DNA from: a virus | Direction: 5' to 3' (one strand) | IMG/VR virus record: IMGVR_UViG_3300031754_000013 | Location: 1 to 36,970 of that record | DNA: 36,970 nt | Shown: positions 1-6,758 of the stretch, in pieces | How positions within the stretch are numbered: position 1 is the first letter of the stretch | How the letters are laid out: every line of letters starts with the position of its first letter | Translations under genes and position numbers: made by a program | Notes under the pieces: generated by a model | Seen by the model: the letters and a program-made list of their open reading frames with translations, nothing else | Told to the model about the DNA's origin: nothing | The model's database searches: none

Positions 1-127
1 ACGATGGGAGGCTCCATCGCCTGGTTGATGATAATCGCGCGAGGCGTCTTGGCAGCGGCGTTATCATTCAACTTCTGCATGGCTTGCAGGTAAGTGAGCA
101 AAGCGTTGGGCGGAGTGCCGGGAGTTC
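1..127. repeat. Terminal direct repeat, left copy (circular closure)
   Basis: Bases 1-127 are identical to bases 36844-36970. The repeat lies inside the coat gene and the reading frame continues across it, so joining the ends restores one uninterrupted gene. A length of exactly 127 equals a common largest assembler k-mer. I therefore read it as an assembly overlap of a circular or circularly permuted genome, not a biological terminal repeat. Confidence 0.95.
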
Positions 128-518
128 CTACCGCATTGGCGACGTTCAAGTACTGAAGCAGACCATCGGCGTCAATCTTGTTGGCAATGCGCGCCATCGC
201 CGGCTTGAGAAACCTGTCGGCAAAATTCTCGATGTTCAGGGTGAAATCTTCCGAGGTGAATGTGGTGTCTACGCCGAACTGCGTGGTAAGCACCAACTGA
301 ACTACCGTTTCGATTGCATCTTCTGTGCTCAAACCTTGTCCTGAACGGCCCGTGTATTTGGGCGGCTTGCGGATGTTCAGGATGGTGCCGATTTGAGCGC
401 CCTGCTTGGCAAAGTCTTTGTCGTACTCCCTTACAACTTCCTTGGTGAACGTTAGCTCGTTCTCCAAGACAGGGAGCGACTCCATTGTGACCATGCCAAT
501 CGTTAAAAGTTGGTTCAA
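1..518 (-). CDS. Major capsid protein, P22 coat family (N-terminal part)
   Basis: This is the N-terminal part of the coat protein; the rest is at 36144-36970 because the circular genome is cut here. Joined across the closure, the gene is 1218 nt and 405 residues, against about 430 for P22 coat. The start is a TTG at 516-518, with GGAAGGAG seven bases upstream. The encoded start NQLLTIGMVTMESLPVLENE matches the P22 coat family pattern, followed by FTKEVVREYDKDFAKQGAQI, IRKPPKYTGRSGQG and TQFGVDTTFTSEDF. An ATG eight codons downstream has no good ribosome site and would trim the conserved N-terminus. Product: the shell subunit, assembled on the scaffold encoded at 1656-2570. The TTG start is odd for such an abundant protein. 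Confidence 0.93.
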   Translation of the reverse strand, partial: MNQLLTIGMVTMESLPVLENELTFTKEVVREYDKDFAKQGAQIGTILNIRKPPKYTGRSGQGLSTEDAIETVVQLVLTTQFGVDTTFTSEDFTLNIENFADRFLKPAMARIANKIDADGLLQYLNVANAVGTPGTPPNALLTYLQAMQKLNDNAAAKTPRAIIINQAMEPPI

Positions 519-674
519 GGAGCGTCTCCTTCCTAAGAATAGAAATCAGTTTCGATTTCCGTCCCTGGGCGGAGATGCGTTTGGCGCGGAGTGGTCAGCA
601 CCAGCGGGGAGTAGTTCTACTGGCTGCGATAGGCGGCCGCAAGAGGTTTTACTGGCCTCAAGTCCTCATTGAGC
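519..674 (-). promoter_or_regulatory. 156-nt untranslated leader of the capsid gene with a hairpin
   Basis: This is the longest gene-free stretch in the head module, between the GIY-YIG gene and the coat gene. On the coding strand a hairpin (GAAATC, six-base loop, GATTTC; 542-559) lies just upstream of the GGAAGGAG ribosome site. I see no convincing -35/-10 pair. It may be an mRNA leader that tunes coat expression, or a remnant of endonuclease insertion. Confidence 0.4.
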
Positions 675-1187
675 TTATACGGCAGGTAAGTCTTGCTTGT
701 CAACTAGTTTTTCTAGCTCAAGAATCCTTTCCCTAAGAATTCCTGTTTCCTTTATAAGTTGGTCGATTTTGGCCTGCTTGCCGCCGCGTAGTCGGTTACG
801 TTTTTCGCGTTTAGTGTAATGGTCACGTTGGAGTACTGCATTTGGGATATGCTTTTTTACTTTAAGTATGTTCTCAACCGAATCACTGGAAAGATTTGAA
901 AAGCCGCTCGCTACACGCACCTGAACCGGGGACATATCTTTAATCAATGTTCGCACATCTCCATGATGGAGATTAAACCATTCTCCATTGATGCGCTGTT
1001 TCCCGTATTTTTCATGAAGAAGCTTCTCTGTTTGATGATGGTCGTGTACTTTCCAAATTGCGATGACTTCAATGCGAAAAGGAAGCAGAATCCCTAGGTC
1101 CGCCACGCGGATAGCAGCATCAATAGACTTTCCTATTTTGTACCAGTGAAATGTTGGGGAACCGATGAGGTAGACGTGTCCAGCCAT
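675..1187 (-). CDS. GIY-YIG family (T5orf172/MUG113-like) homing endonuclease candidate
   Basis: The 170-residue protein opens with HVYLIG, YKIGKS (about residues 16-21), an Arg helix and a Glu/Trp segment NGEWFNL (about 67-73). That order is typical of T5orf172-type GIY-YIG nucleases, which nick DNA. The C-terminal third is basic and coiled-coil-like and contains RGGKQAKIDQL (134-144), nearly the same as a motif in the scaffold encoded two genes upstream. It sits alone between the Cys-rich gene and the coat gene, the kind of essential locus homing endonucleases favour. There is no Shine-Dalgarno; a TGn-TATAAT motif ends six bases before the ATG, suggesting its own leaderless promoter. Confident on the fold family, less so on homing activity. 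Confidence 0.75.
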   Translation of the reverse strand: MAGHVYLIGSPTFHWYKIGKSIDAAIRVADLGILLPFRIEVIAIWKVHDHHQTEKLLHEKYGKQRINGEWFNLHHGDVRTLIKDMSPVQVRVASGFSNLSSDSVENILKVKKHIPNAVLQRDHYTKREKRNRLRGGKQAKIDQLIKETGILRERILELEKLVDKQDLPAV

Positions 1188-1193
1188 GCCGTT

Positions 1194-1202
1194 ATTATAT
1201 CA
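1194..1202 (-). promoter_or_regulatory. Extended -10 promoter of the GIY-YIG gene
   Basis: The minus strand reads TGATATAAT, a perfect TATAAT with an upstream TG extension, then AACGGC and the ATG. Transcription would start at or next to the start codon, giving a leaderless mRNA. No clear -35 is seen, which is acceptable for an extended -10 element. Confidence 0.55.
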
Positions 1203-1655
1203 TCTTGCCCTGTATCCTGACCGTATTTGCGACTTCCTGTCGGTCAGATATTCATCAGTGGACTTCTCTTCCTTTGGCTCCCAGCGGTTGCAACAGCCGA
1301 AAAACTCAATAGTGCCTTCCACCTTCTTACATAGGCTTGTAAGGGCATCACCGCCCAGCTTTTCATCGCAATTCCCACAATGCGTTGGCCCTGTTTCGAC
1401 ATAGCCCGCTATTTCTTTGCTGATGCGGTGCACTGGCTCAGGTAGCTTGGGCTTTACGCCATCAAACACCCTGCCATTAACGTACAGGCCACAAACTCCA
1501 TGTGCCGGATTGATTGGACCGTCTACTTCGATACATTTTCCAGTGCCCGACTCGGAGCCAACGAACTTCCAACAATCCCCACAATGCGCTCCCACATGGG
1601 AACCTAGCACTTCATCGCCCATGTAGAGCACTACTGCTTTATCGAGCTTCTCCAC
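1200..1655 (-). CDS. Cys-rich protein with two tandem Cys4 units
   Basis: The 151-residue protein carries two copies of one pattern: His-Cys-Gly-(Asp/Asn)-Cys, then about 10-14 residues to a third Cys, then V-x-G-x-I, then Gly-x-Cys. Copy 1 runs from HCGDC (about 24-28) through CIEVDGPI to GVCGLYV; copy 2 from THCGNC (about 91-96) through CKKVEGTI to GCCNRW. Single-unit relatives, annotated as HiPIP-like or Cys-rich phage proteins, occur beside capsid genes. It begins directly after the scaffold stop, so it is translated with the head genes. It probably binds metal (zinc or Fe-S); its role in the head is unknown. The tandem duplication is notable. Confidence 0.65.
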   Translation of the reverse strand: MEKLDKAVVLYMGDEVLGSHVGAHCGDCWKFVGSESGTGKCIEVDGPINPAHGVCGLYVNGRVFDGVKPKLPEPVHRISKEIAGYVETGPTHCGNCDEKLGGDALTSLCKKVEGTIEFFGCCNRWEPKEEKSTDEYLTDRKSQIRSGYRAR

Positions 1656-2570
1656 TTAACGTCTCGTGCCAGTACGTCGTTGCTGTCTGCGTTGCCGGAT
1701 GTATTCATCCGTATCGGTAATCTCATTTAGGGCCAGTTCTGGCCGCGCAGTACCGCCTGTCAGTCTGGTTCCTGGCTGTGGCGCGTTTGACACAAAGTCG
1801 CTGGGCTTGACCGCCAATCGCTCCGCTATTTTGCCAATCTCGATGACTTGCTGGAAGTCATCCATGCGCATCAGATTGCGCGCTGCAAGGTCATTCTCAG
1901 GCTTGGCCAGCCAGTAGACCACTTCTGGAGCTGCAAGCTTTGTGATTGCCTGCCGCGCCTGCTCTGACATGGTAAGGCCGCGAACGTGAGCGGCTTGCAG
2001 AGTGTCGTTGAAGTCTGGATGACTAACTACAAATGCTTTGCCCCGCTCAAGGAACCTGTCAAACTCTTCTTGGCGCTTGGTATCTGGCGCTGGTGCTGCT
2101 GGGGTAGTAGTTGGTACTGCTTGGGCTGGTGCTGGACGTTGTTCTGCCGCCCAAAGTGCCATGGCCGCGTGGTACTCTTCCACGTCTGTATACTCAGCCA
2201 TCTTGGGCCTAGGCTTAGGCTCTGTACTAGCTGGCTTTGGTGCTTCTGCTGGTACTTTCTTGGCTAGTTCCTCAGCCTTGAGTTGGGCTACTTTGGCATC
2301 AGCCTCAGCTTTGGCTGCCTTCTCTTCTGCTTCGTGCTTCTCGCGGGTGAGCTGGTCGATGCGGGCTTGTTTGCCACCACGCTCGCGCTTCTTCTTCTCA
2401 TCGCGCACTGTCAGGTAAGCGTCTACGGCTTGGCGGTCAGCGTCTGACCCAGGTTCAGGCTGTGCTTGAGGCTCTGTAGTGGCAGGAGGTTCCACCACAG
2501 GCGCGGGAGCCACTACAGGTTCCGCTGCTGACGGCTTTGGTTCTTCCACAATCGTAGGTGCTGTGCTCAT
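1656..2570 (-). CDS. Scaffolding protein candidate
   Basis: This 304-residue protein has a Pro/Ala/Glu-rich disordered N-terminus (1-45), a charged coiled coil (about 55-105) with RGGKQARIDQL at 64-74, another Pro-rich linker, and a helical C-terminal half ending in a basic tail (RQQRRTGTRR). This composition, and the position between portal and coat genes, match P22-like scaffolds (P22 gp8 is 303 residues), whose basic C-terminus binds coat protein. The ATG overlaps the preceding gene by four bases (ATGA). There is no enzymatic motif. Its role would be to guide procapsid assembly and then leave. Confidence 0.75.
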   Translation of the reverse strand: MSTAPTIVEEPKPSAAEPVVAPAPVVEPPATTEPQAQPEPGSDADRQAVDAYLTVRDEKKKRERGGKQARIDQLTREKHEAEEKAAKAEADAKVAQLKAEELAKKVPAEAPKPASTEPKPRPKMAEYTDVEEYHAAMALWAAEQRPAPAQAVPTTTPAAPAPDTKRQEEFDRFLERGKAFVVSHPDFNDTLQAAHVRGLTMSEQARQAITKLAAPEVVYWLAKPENDLAARNLMRMDDFQQVIEIGKIAERLAVKPSDFVSNAPQPGTRLTGGTARPELALNEITDTDEYIRQRRQQRRTGTRR

Positions 2571-2782
2571 TCCTCATCCTCTAAAAGCCACATCTTTCCA
2601 CAATCAAAAAGCCAGTTAATCTCTGAGCATTTCACATCATCCTGCGTAAAAATACCGCCGCTTCTATTCAATTCTTTCTTGGCCGAATAAAGAACAACTA
2701 CGTATTCCATATCATCGGCGGCTTCCATAGCTTTAGCGAGAGTTTCAGTAACATCATTAAAATTTGTTCGCTTGTCGCTCAT
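2567..2782 (-). CDS. Small acidic protein of unknown function
   Basis: A 71-residue acidic protein with an N-terminal helix (about residues 7-23) and the C-terminus CGKMWLLEDEE. It starts immediately after the stop of the upstream structural gene and its own stop overlaps the scaffold start (ATGA), so it is expressed with the head genes. I do not recognise a family. Two Cys (CSEINWLFDC) could pair or bind metal, but nothing firm can be said. Confidence 0.6.
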   Translation of the reverse strand: MSDKRTNFNDVTETLAKAMEAADDMEYVVVLYSAKKELNRSGGIFTQDDVKCSEINWLFDCGKMWLLEDEE

Positions 2783-3127
2783 CTAATCCTCATACTCTTC
2801 TTTCAGGTCGCTAGGATGGCGCACCCAACCCTCTTTTGCTAGGCGTTCCTCTTCTGCTTTGCTGGCTTCAATGTCTACCCCTCCGCCAGTGTCATAGACC
2901 ACCACCAGCATCGTGCGATAGTGATGCTGCGGGATGAGATGCGGCCCAACAGAACGGCCCTTGATTTCGAGGTCTGCCGCTCCAGCTTCCGGCAAAGGAT
3001 AATTGGGGCTGGCATCGTCGCCCACAAAGACCGGCTCGGCATCCTTGATGACGTGGCCAAAGATGTTGCGCGGATGCTTGATGGCCGTGTGGTAGAGCAC
3101 TCGCGGATATTCTGTGGTGTAAGCCAT
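2783..3127 (-). CDS. Head-module protein, paralog of the 34437-34973 gene
   Basis: The 114-residue product begins MAYTTEYPRVLYHTAIKH and carries AEPVFVGDDASPNYPLP. It ends with an acidic helix and GWVRHPSDL. The same landmarks in the same order (YPxVxY, AxKH, AEPxxxGDxxxPNYP, then GWVxHPSxL) occur in the protein encoded at 34437-34973 on the other side of the coat gene. I infer an old duplication. The start follows the upstream stop by two bases. The location implies a virion or assembly role, but I know no function for the motif. Confidence 0.7.
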   Translation of the reverse strand: MAYTTEYPRVLYHTAIKHPRNIFGHVIKDAEPVFVGDDASPNYPLPEAGAADLEIKGRSVGPHLIPQHHYRTMLVVVYDTGGGVDIEASKAEEERLAKEGWVRHPSDLKEEYED

Positions 3128-3129
3128 TG

Positions 3130-3414
3130 TCAGTCCCACTGAACGAAGAACTCTCCCGGCGTGCCCGTAACCGTGAATGCCAAGCCATTGGTGAACGCCA
3201 TCGGCGCTACAGGGTCTACCCATTGCTGGTTGGCCACTACCGGCACAGCGGCCGCACCAATCAGGGTTTTGTAATTACCAGATGGGTCTGGCCCATCTTT
3301 CGCCTGGAATGTGTAGGAAGTCCCAGCGGAAACGCCCGTAATGTTCCTGAGTGCCCCTCCGCCTAGTTTGACTTGGATTGTTCCTGCCGCTCCATTAACC
3401 GCTGTTACTGGCAT
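3130..3414 (-). CDS. Small beta-rich structural protein candidate
   Basis: A 94-residue Gly/Ala/Val-rich product (starts MPVTAVNGAAGTIQVKLGG) with AAGTIQV, SYTFQAKDGPDPSGNY and GLAFTVTGTPGEFFVQWD strands. This looks like a small beta-sandwich of the decoration or head-completion kind. The ATG at 3414 is chosen because AAGGAG lies seven bases upstream, and it overlaps the portal 3' end by 20 bases. No family recognised; the virion role rests on composition and position. Confidence 0.6.
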   Translation of the reverse strand: MPVTAVNGAAGTIQVKLGGGALRNITGVSAGTSYTFQAKDGPDPSGNYKTLIGAAAVPVVANQQWVDPVAPMAFTNGLAFTVTGTPGEFFVQWD

Positions 3415-5581
3415 CGCTGGCTCCTTGTGGCGGCGGTGTTTCTGCTTGCTGTTGGTCCGCTGCCTGCTGCTGGGTATTCTGTACCGCTTCATGTTGCTGC
3501 TGGTCTTTCTGCAAAGCTAGTTCATGGGCTGTCGAGTGCCCAAGCTCAAACTTCTCGAAATCCATTCTGGCGAGGTCGAGTTTAGCATTGATTCCAGCAA
3601 CTTCAACCTGTGTGGCGCTCTGGAGCTGCGCAATGGTGATTCTAGAATTGGCTTCTATCTGCTTTTGCTGGATGGTCTGCATCATCTCGGAGTTGTGCTT
3701 CATTAGCTCGGTGTTGATTTGCTGCAAGTTCTGCGTCGTCGCTGTGAGCTTCTGAATGGTCGTATCCTTGTCGGTCGGGTCATCGTCCAGCACGTTGGGC
3801 GGCACTAGTTTCTTGAGCCTAGCAGCTATGTCCTTTGCTCCTGGCATGTCGCTGTTGCCAACCACGATGTCCAAGCAGGCTTTGGATATTTCGCCGGTCT
3901 TGTCCGCTTGGATTAGTTGCATCTGGTCAGCAAAGGCTTCCTGACGCTTGGTCTTGTAGCTTGGCCCTACGTCGATAACCACATCGTAGGTTCCTACACT
4001 CAGGTCGTAGACTTCTTTGACATCTTCGTCTTTGAGAGCTTCGGCTGCGTTCTGTCTACCGGCGTGAACGATAACATGATTGGTCGTGCCGTCTGGTTTA
4101 ATGATTCTTTGGATCCTAGGAGCGTCGTAGATGAATGGGGCGGCGTCCAGAATAACTCGCCCGATGTGCCTAAGAGTGCGAGATAGATTGTCTGTGAAAT
4201 TAAGGTTGGTAAGTCCACCTTGTTTTTGGAGCAAATCAATGGCTTTACCAGACTGGTCCGTTTTGGTTTGTCCGAGTGATGGCTCATATATCCCCGTTAC
4301 GCTCTTTAAGTCTTGGTCCACAGCTTGCGACATTGCCAGTATCGCTTGAATCGGCGGCTCGAATTGATTGCGCGTTGGCAACGATGGCGCAGGCTGTCCC
4401 GAAGTAGTAACCACATCGGCTTCAAGGTAGGCATAGTTTACGAGGTTGGCGTTTTGCCATTTCCCGTCTTTGAACTGCCCTTTCCATCCAACCCAAGGAG
4501 CCTTCGGAGCCAGAGCGATAACCTCAGCAGCATAAGACCTAAAATAATTAATGGACCGCTGCGCATCTTTGCCGTTTCTAACAATACCGTATAGCTTTCT
4601 TTGACCATCAACATCGAAGTCCTCCCCTAAGCATGGAATGAGTGGTATGTAACCAATAGTTCCTGGGAATGTGTAGCTATCGATGACTTCCAGCGCATTC
4701 ATCACGTCGCATTGAATGGTGCATTTGCGCCATTTGCGCTTGGCCAATATCTCTGGCTTGGTGGCTGCGTCCATCTCGGCCGTCATTTCGTTGTAGGTCT
4801 CGCGGTCCATGATAGCCCCGCCCTTAAGCTGGTACAGTTGCGTATCTTCCCACTCCTTGTGCCAGTACTCGGCTACGCGGATGGTCTTGCCATCGCCCCA
4901 GCTAGGGAAGTTATTGCCTATCGAGGTAAAGTCGCTGAGAGTCGCCAACGCTGTCTTGCTGAACTCTGCTTTATACTCTGCAAAGGGATAATCGCAAATC
5001 TTGAACTTCCAGTTGGCGTCTGTTTCATCCGCCCAGGTGCTTGCCGGGTCGCAATAGACCGTGAAAGGGTTCTTGATGCGCCGGATGTATAGCTCTTGGT
5101 CAAACGTTCTGCCAGGCAGATATTCAGCACATAGTTCCAAATAGCCTTTCCCGCTGGAAACCATGTGCTCGAAGGCACAGTCTATCGGCACTTCCGAGTC
5201 GCTGTTGACTTGGATATGCCGCACGATACCTTCCCAGACCTCAGCAGTATCCACATCCGCGCCATCGCCTACTGGCTTGACCACGATGGCTGGTCGTTGC
5301 GCTCGCTGCTCATTGACAATCTGGCTCTTGATGGCCGGCATCCGGTTGATTGTTAGGCAAGGCCGATTCTCTTCTCCGCGCTGCTGCTTGGTTTCTGCCG
5401 GCCATTGCTCGCCGGTCAGGAAGCGTAGGTCATCTAAAGCCTCGCGCCGGAACTGTGATTCCGCGTCTACCGCTATTTTGAATCGCTCACGCGCTAGGGC
5501 TAATAGGTCTTTGTCGGAACCAGAGGCTTCACTGGCGAGGTATTCAGCGATGCGGGTGGGAGCTTCGGAGACGTAGGCCAT
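3395..5581 (-). CDS. Portal protein, P22 gp1-like family
   Basis: A 728-residue protein, the same size class as P22 portal (725). The N-terminal region has the family features: FRREALDDLRFLTGEQWP, RPCLTINRMPAIKSQIVNEQ, RAQRPAIVVKP, then an FTVYCDPAS segment. The C-terminal part is a long Gln-rich helical region with a disordered Pro/Gln/Ala tail, as in the P22 barrel. It forms the dodecameric vertex ring through which the terminase packages DNA. The ATG overlaps the previous stop by one base (TGATG), so translation is coupled. Family assignment is confident. Confidence 0.92.
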   Translation of the reverse strand: MAYVSEAPTRIAEYLASEASGSDKDLLALARERFKIAVDAESQFRREALDDLRFLTGEQWPAETKQQRGEENRPCLTINRMPAIKSQIVNEQRAQRPAIVVKPVGDGADVDTAEVWEGIVRHIQVNSDSEVPIDCAFEHMVSSGKGYLELCAEYLPGRTFDQELYIRRIKNPFTVYCDPASTWADETDANWKFKICDYPFAEYKAEFSKTALATLSDFTSIGNNFPSWGDGKTIRVAEYWHKEWEDTQLYQLKGGAIMDRETYNEMTAEMDAATKPEILAKRKWRKCTIQCDVMNALEVIDSYTFPGTIGYIPLIPCLGEDFDVDGQRKLYGIVRNGKDAQRSINYFRSYAAEVIALAPKAPWVGWKGQFKDGKWQNANLVNYAYLEADVVTTSGQPAPSLPTRNQFEPPIQAILAMSQAVDQDLKSVTGIYEPSLGQTKTDQSGKAIDLLQKQGGLTNLNFTDNLSRTLRHIGRVILDAAPFIYDAPRIQRIIKPDGTTNHVIVHAGRQNAAEALKDEDVKEVYDLSVGTYDVVIDVGPSYKTKRQEAFADQMQLIQADKTGEISKACLDIVVGNSDMPGAKDIAARLKKLVPPNVLDDDPTDKDTTIQKLTATTQNLQQINTELMKHNSEMMQTIQQKQIEANSRITIAQLQSATQVEVAGINAKLDLARMDFEKFELGHSTAHELALQKDQQQHEAVQNTQQQAADQQQAETPPPQGASDASNSG

Positions 5582-5763
5582 CAGTGCTTTACTTGCGCTT
5601 CGTCATGCCAGCTAACTAATTGCTGCACAGCAGGATACAGGAACTTATCAATGAAAGCTGATGGCTCCTGTTCAAAATCCTCATCGTTCAGCGTCATGTG
5701 CACAGCGCGCAGCATCTTGTACTCGCCGTCTGTCTCGGAGACTTCGCCTAGAACGATTCTCAT
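5581..5763 (-). CDS. Short acidic protein upstream of portal
   Basis: A 60-residue acidic protein (MRIVLGEVSETDGEYKML...) with the C-terminal helix AFIDKFLYPAVQQLVSWHDE. The ATG at 5763 overlaps the co-chaperonin stop (ATGA) and is preferred to a more upstream ATG at 5775. Its own stop overlaps the portal start. Tight coupling on both sides argues it is real. Function unknown. Confidence 0.65.
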   Translation of the reverse strand: MRIVLGEVSETDGEYKMLRAVHMTLNDEDFEQEPSAFIDKFLYPAVQQLVSWHDEAQVKH

Positions 5764-6257
5764 GCTTGGCTCCATGGCCCGCTTACCGCTCGATTGACGA
5801 AAAACTCTTGCTCCAGCGTGGGCTTGCCTAGCTTAGCCGATACGTCAAGGCTTGGAATCTTGCACAGGATGTCAGCCTCGCGTACCAGATGGAGCTTGCT
5901 GTCTTGCTTGTAGCTCAGCGGGCGCTCCAACGGGCCTTTGCCGTCTGCTCCTGTGCCTTTGTTTTCGGCGGCTGCGAGGTCATTCCACTTGCTGTTGAAC
6001 AGCACGGTATCACCTGGCTTGACTTCCATGCGCTCGCGCCAGCCATCTATCCAGTGCCAGCCGCAATCATAAATCGGTCGTCCCTCAATCTTTTTGTCAG
6101 TCGCATAAATGCCCTTCCACCATTCGCCAGGATGCCACTTCCCCGGCCCCACAGATAGGACCACCCCCTTTATGCCTTTGGGCGCATCCGTCAGCAAGAT
6201 GACGCTAGGCTCCTCTATGCGCTGGATTAAAACTCGGTCGTCTAACGGCTGAATCAA
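5760..6257 (-). CDS. GroES-like co-chaperonin with an internal insertion
   Basis: This 165-residue protein starts MIQPLDDRVLIQRIE, the classic Cpn10 opening (PLxDRVLI). Next comes a mobile-loop-like segment containing VILL (19-22), then KGVVLSVGPGK, a 30-40 residue Trp-rich insert (WHPGEWWKGI to WIDGWRERM), the diagnostic VKPGDTVLFNSKW, and finally LHLVREADILCKI. GroES is about 97 residues; the excess is the insert, a linker before the last strand and a C-terminal tail. By analogy with T4 gp31 it may cap host GroEL to fold the coat protein. It lies between terminase and portal, ATGA-coupled to both neighbours. Family call firm; action on coat protein is inference. Confidence 0.85.
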   Translation of the reverse strand: MIQPLDDRVLIQRIEEPSVILLTDAPKGIKGVVLSVGPGKWHPGEWWKGIYATDKKIEGRPIYDCGWHWIDGWRERMEVKPGDTVLFNSKWNDLAAAENKGTGADGKGPLERPLSYKQDSKLHLVREADILCKIPSLDVSAKLGKPTLEQEFFVNRAVSGPWSQA

Positions 6258-6541
6258 TGCCCTTTCCCTTTCTCGTAGTGATGCGTAACGCTCCCATGCT
6301 CGTGCGCGGTGAGGTTGCCAGCTACCTTGCCGGTGTTGGGCGTGCCATCTATCTTCTTGCCGGGATGTGGCTCGTGATGCGGGGTGTGCAGATGGTCAGC
6401 TACGTGTTTCTTCTCCATCGCTGCTCCTTTGGCTGTCTCTTTGTTGCCGTGCATGGCGCCGATGGCATTGAGCGTGCCATAGACCGCGTGTGGATTGTTG
6501 GGGTATTCAGCTTTAAGCTTTTTCTCTAAGAACTTCGGCAT
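6254..6541 (-). CDS. His-rich small protein of the packaging module
   Basis: A 95-residue basic protein: MPKFLEKKLKAEYPNNPHAV, then NAIGAMHGNKETAKG, then a His-rich stretch HVADHLHTPHHEPHPGKK and a His/Lys tail. The N-terminal helix resembles short proteins I have seen between terminase and portal in P22-like and marine podoviruses. The start at 6541 is chosen over an upstream ATG by that match. It overlaps the upstream gene by 29 bases and the co-chaperonin by four (ATGA). The His cluster could bind metal; function unknown. Confidence 0.65.
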   Translation of the reverse strand: MPKFLEKKLKAEYPNNPHAVYGTLNAIGAMHGNKETAKGAAMEKKHVADHLHTPHHEPHPGKKIDGTPNTGKVAGNLTAHEHGSVTHHYEKGKGH

Positions 6542-6758
6542 GGTCCATTGCCTCCTTCTCATTCAGCAATAGGAATTTGTAAGGGTCGTCCACCTCTCCA
6601 GCTCGACATCGCCAATGCTTCTCAAAGAATGCATCCAGTTGCTCATCGAACGTTCTATCGCTGTGGTTACGCGTGGACCAAGCATCGCCATAGCGCTTAG
6701 CGAGCATGAATCCATCAGGACATTCTGGGCAGCATAGATAGAGCCTGTCATTAGCCAT
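6513..6758 (-). CDS. Small protein with CCPEC motif
   Basis: The 81-residue protein has LCCPECPDGF (about 8-17) and later KHWRC, possibly a small zinc site, followed by an acidic helical C-terminus. The ATG follows the terminase stop directly. No family recognised. Its place after terminase suggests packaging or head expression timing only. Confidence 0.6.
   Translation of the reverse strand: MANDRLYLCCPECPDGFMLAKRYGDAWSTRNHSDRTFDEQLDAFFEKHWRCRAGEVDDPYKFLLLNEKEAMDHAEVLREKA

Noticed and set aside
1-127. Biological direct terminal repeats (as in T7-like phages)
   Set aside because: Length equals a common assembler k-mer, it lies in the middle of the coat gene, and the P22-type module favours headful packaging of a permuted genome.
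4000-4287. Alternative minus-strand frame inside the portal gene (95 codons)
   Set aside because: It lies wholly within the portal coding region, which has clear family similarity in its own frame.
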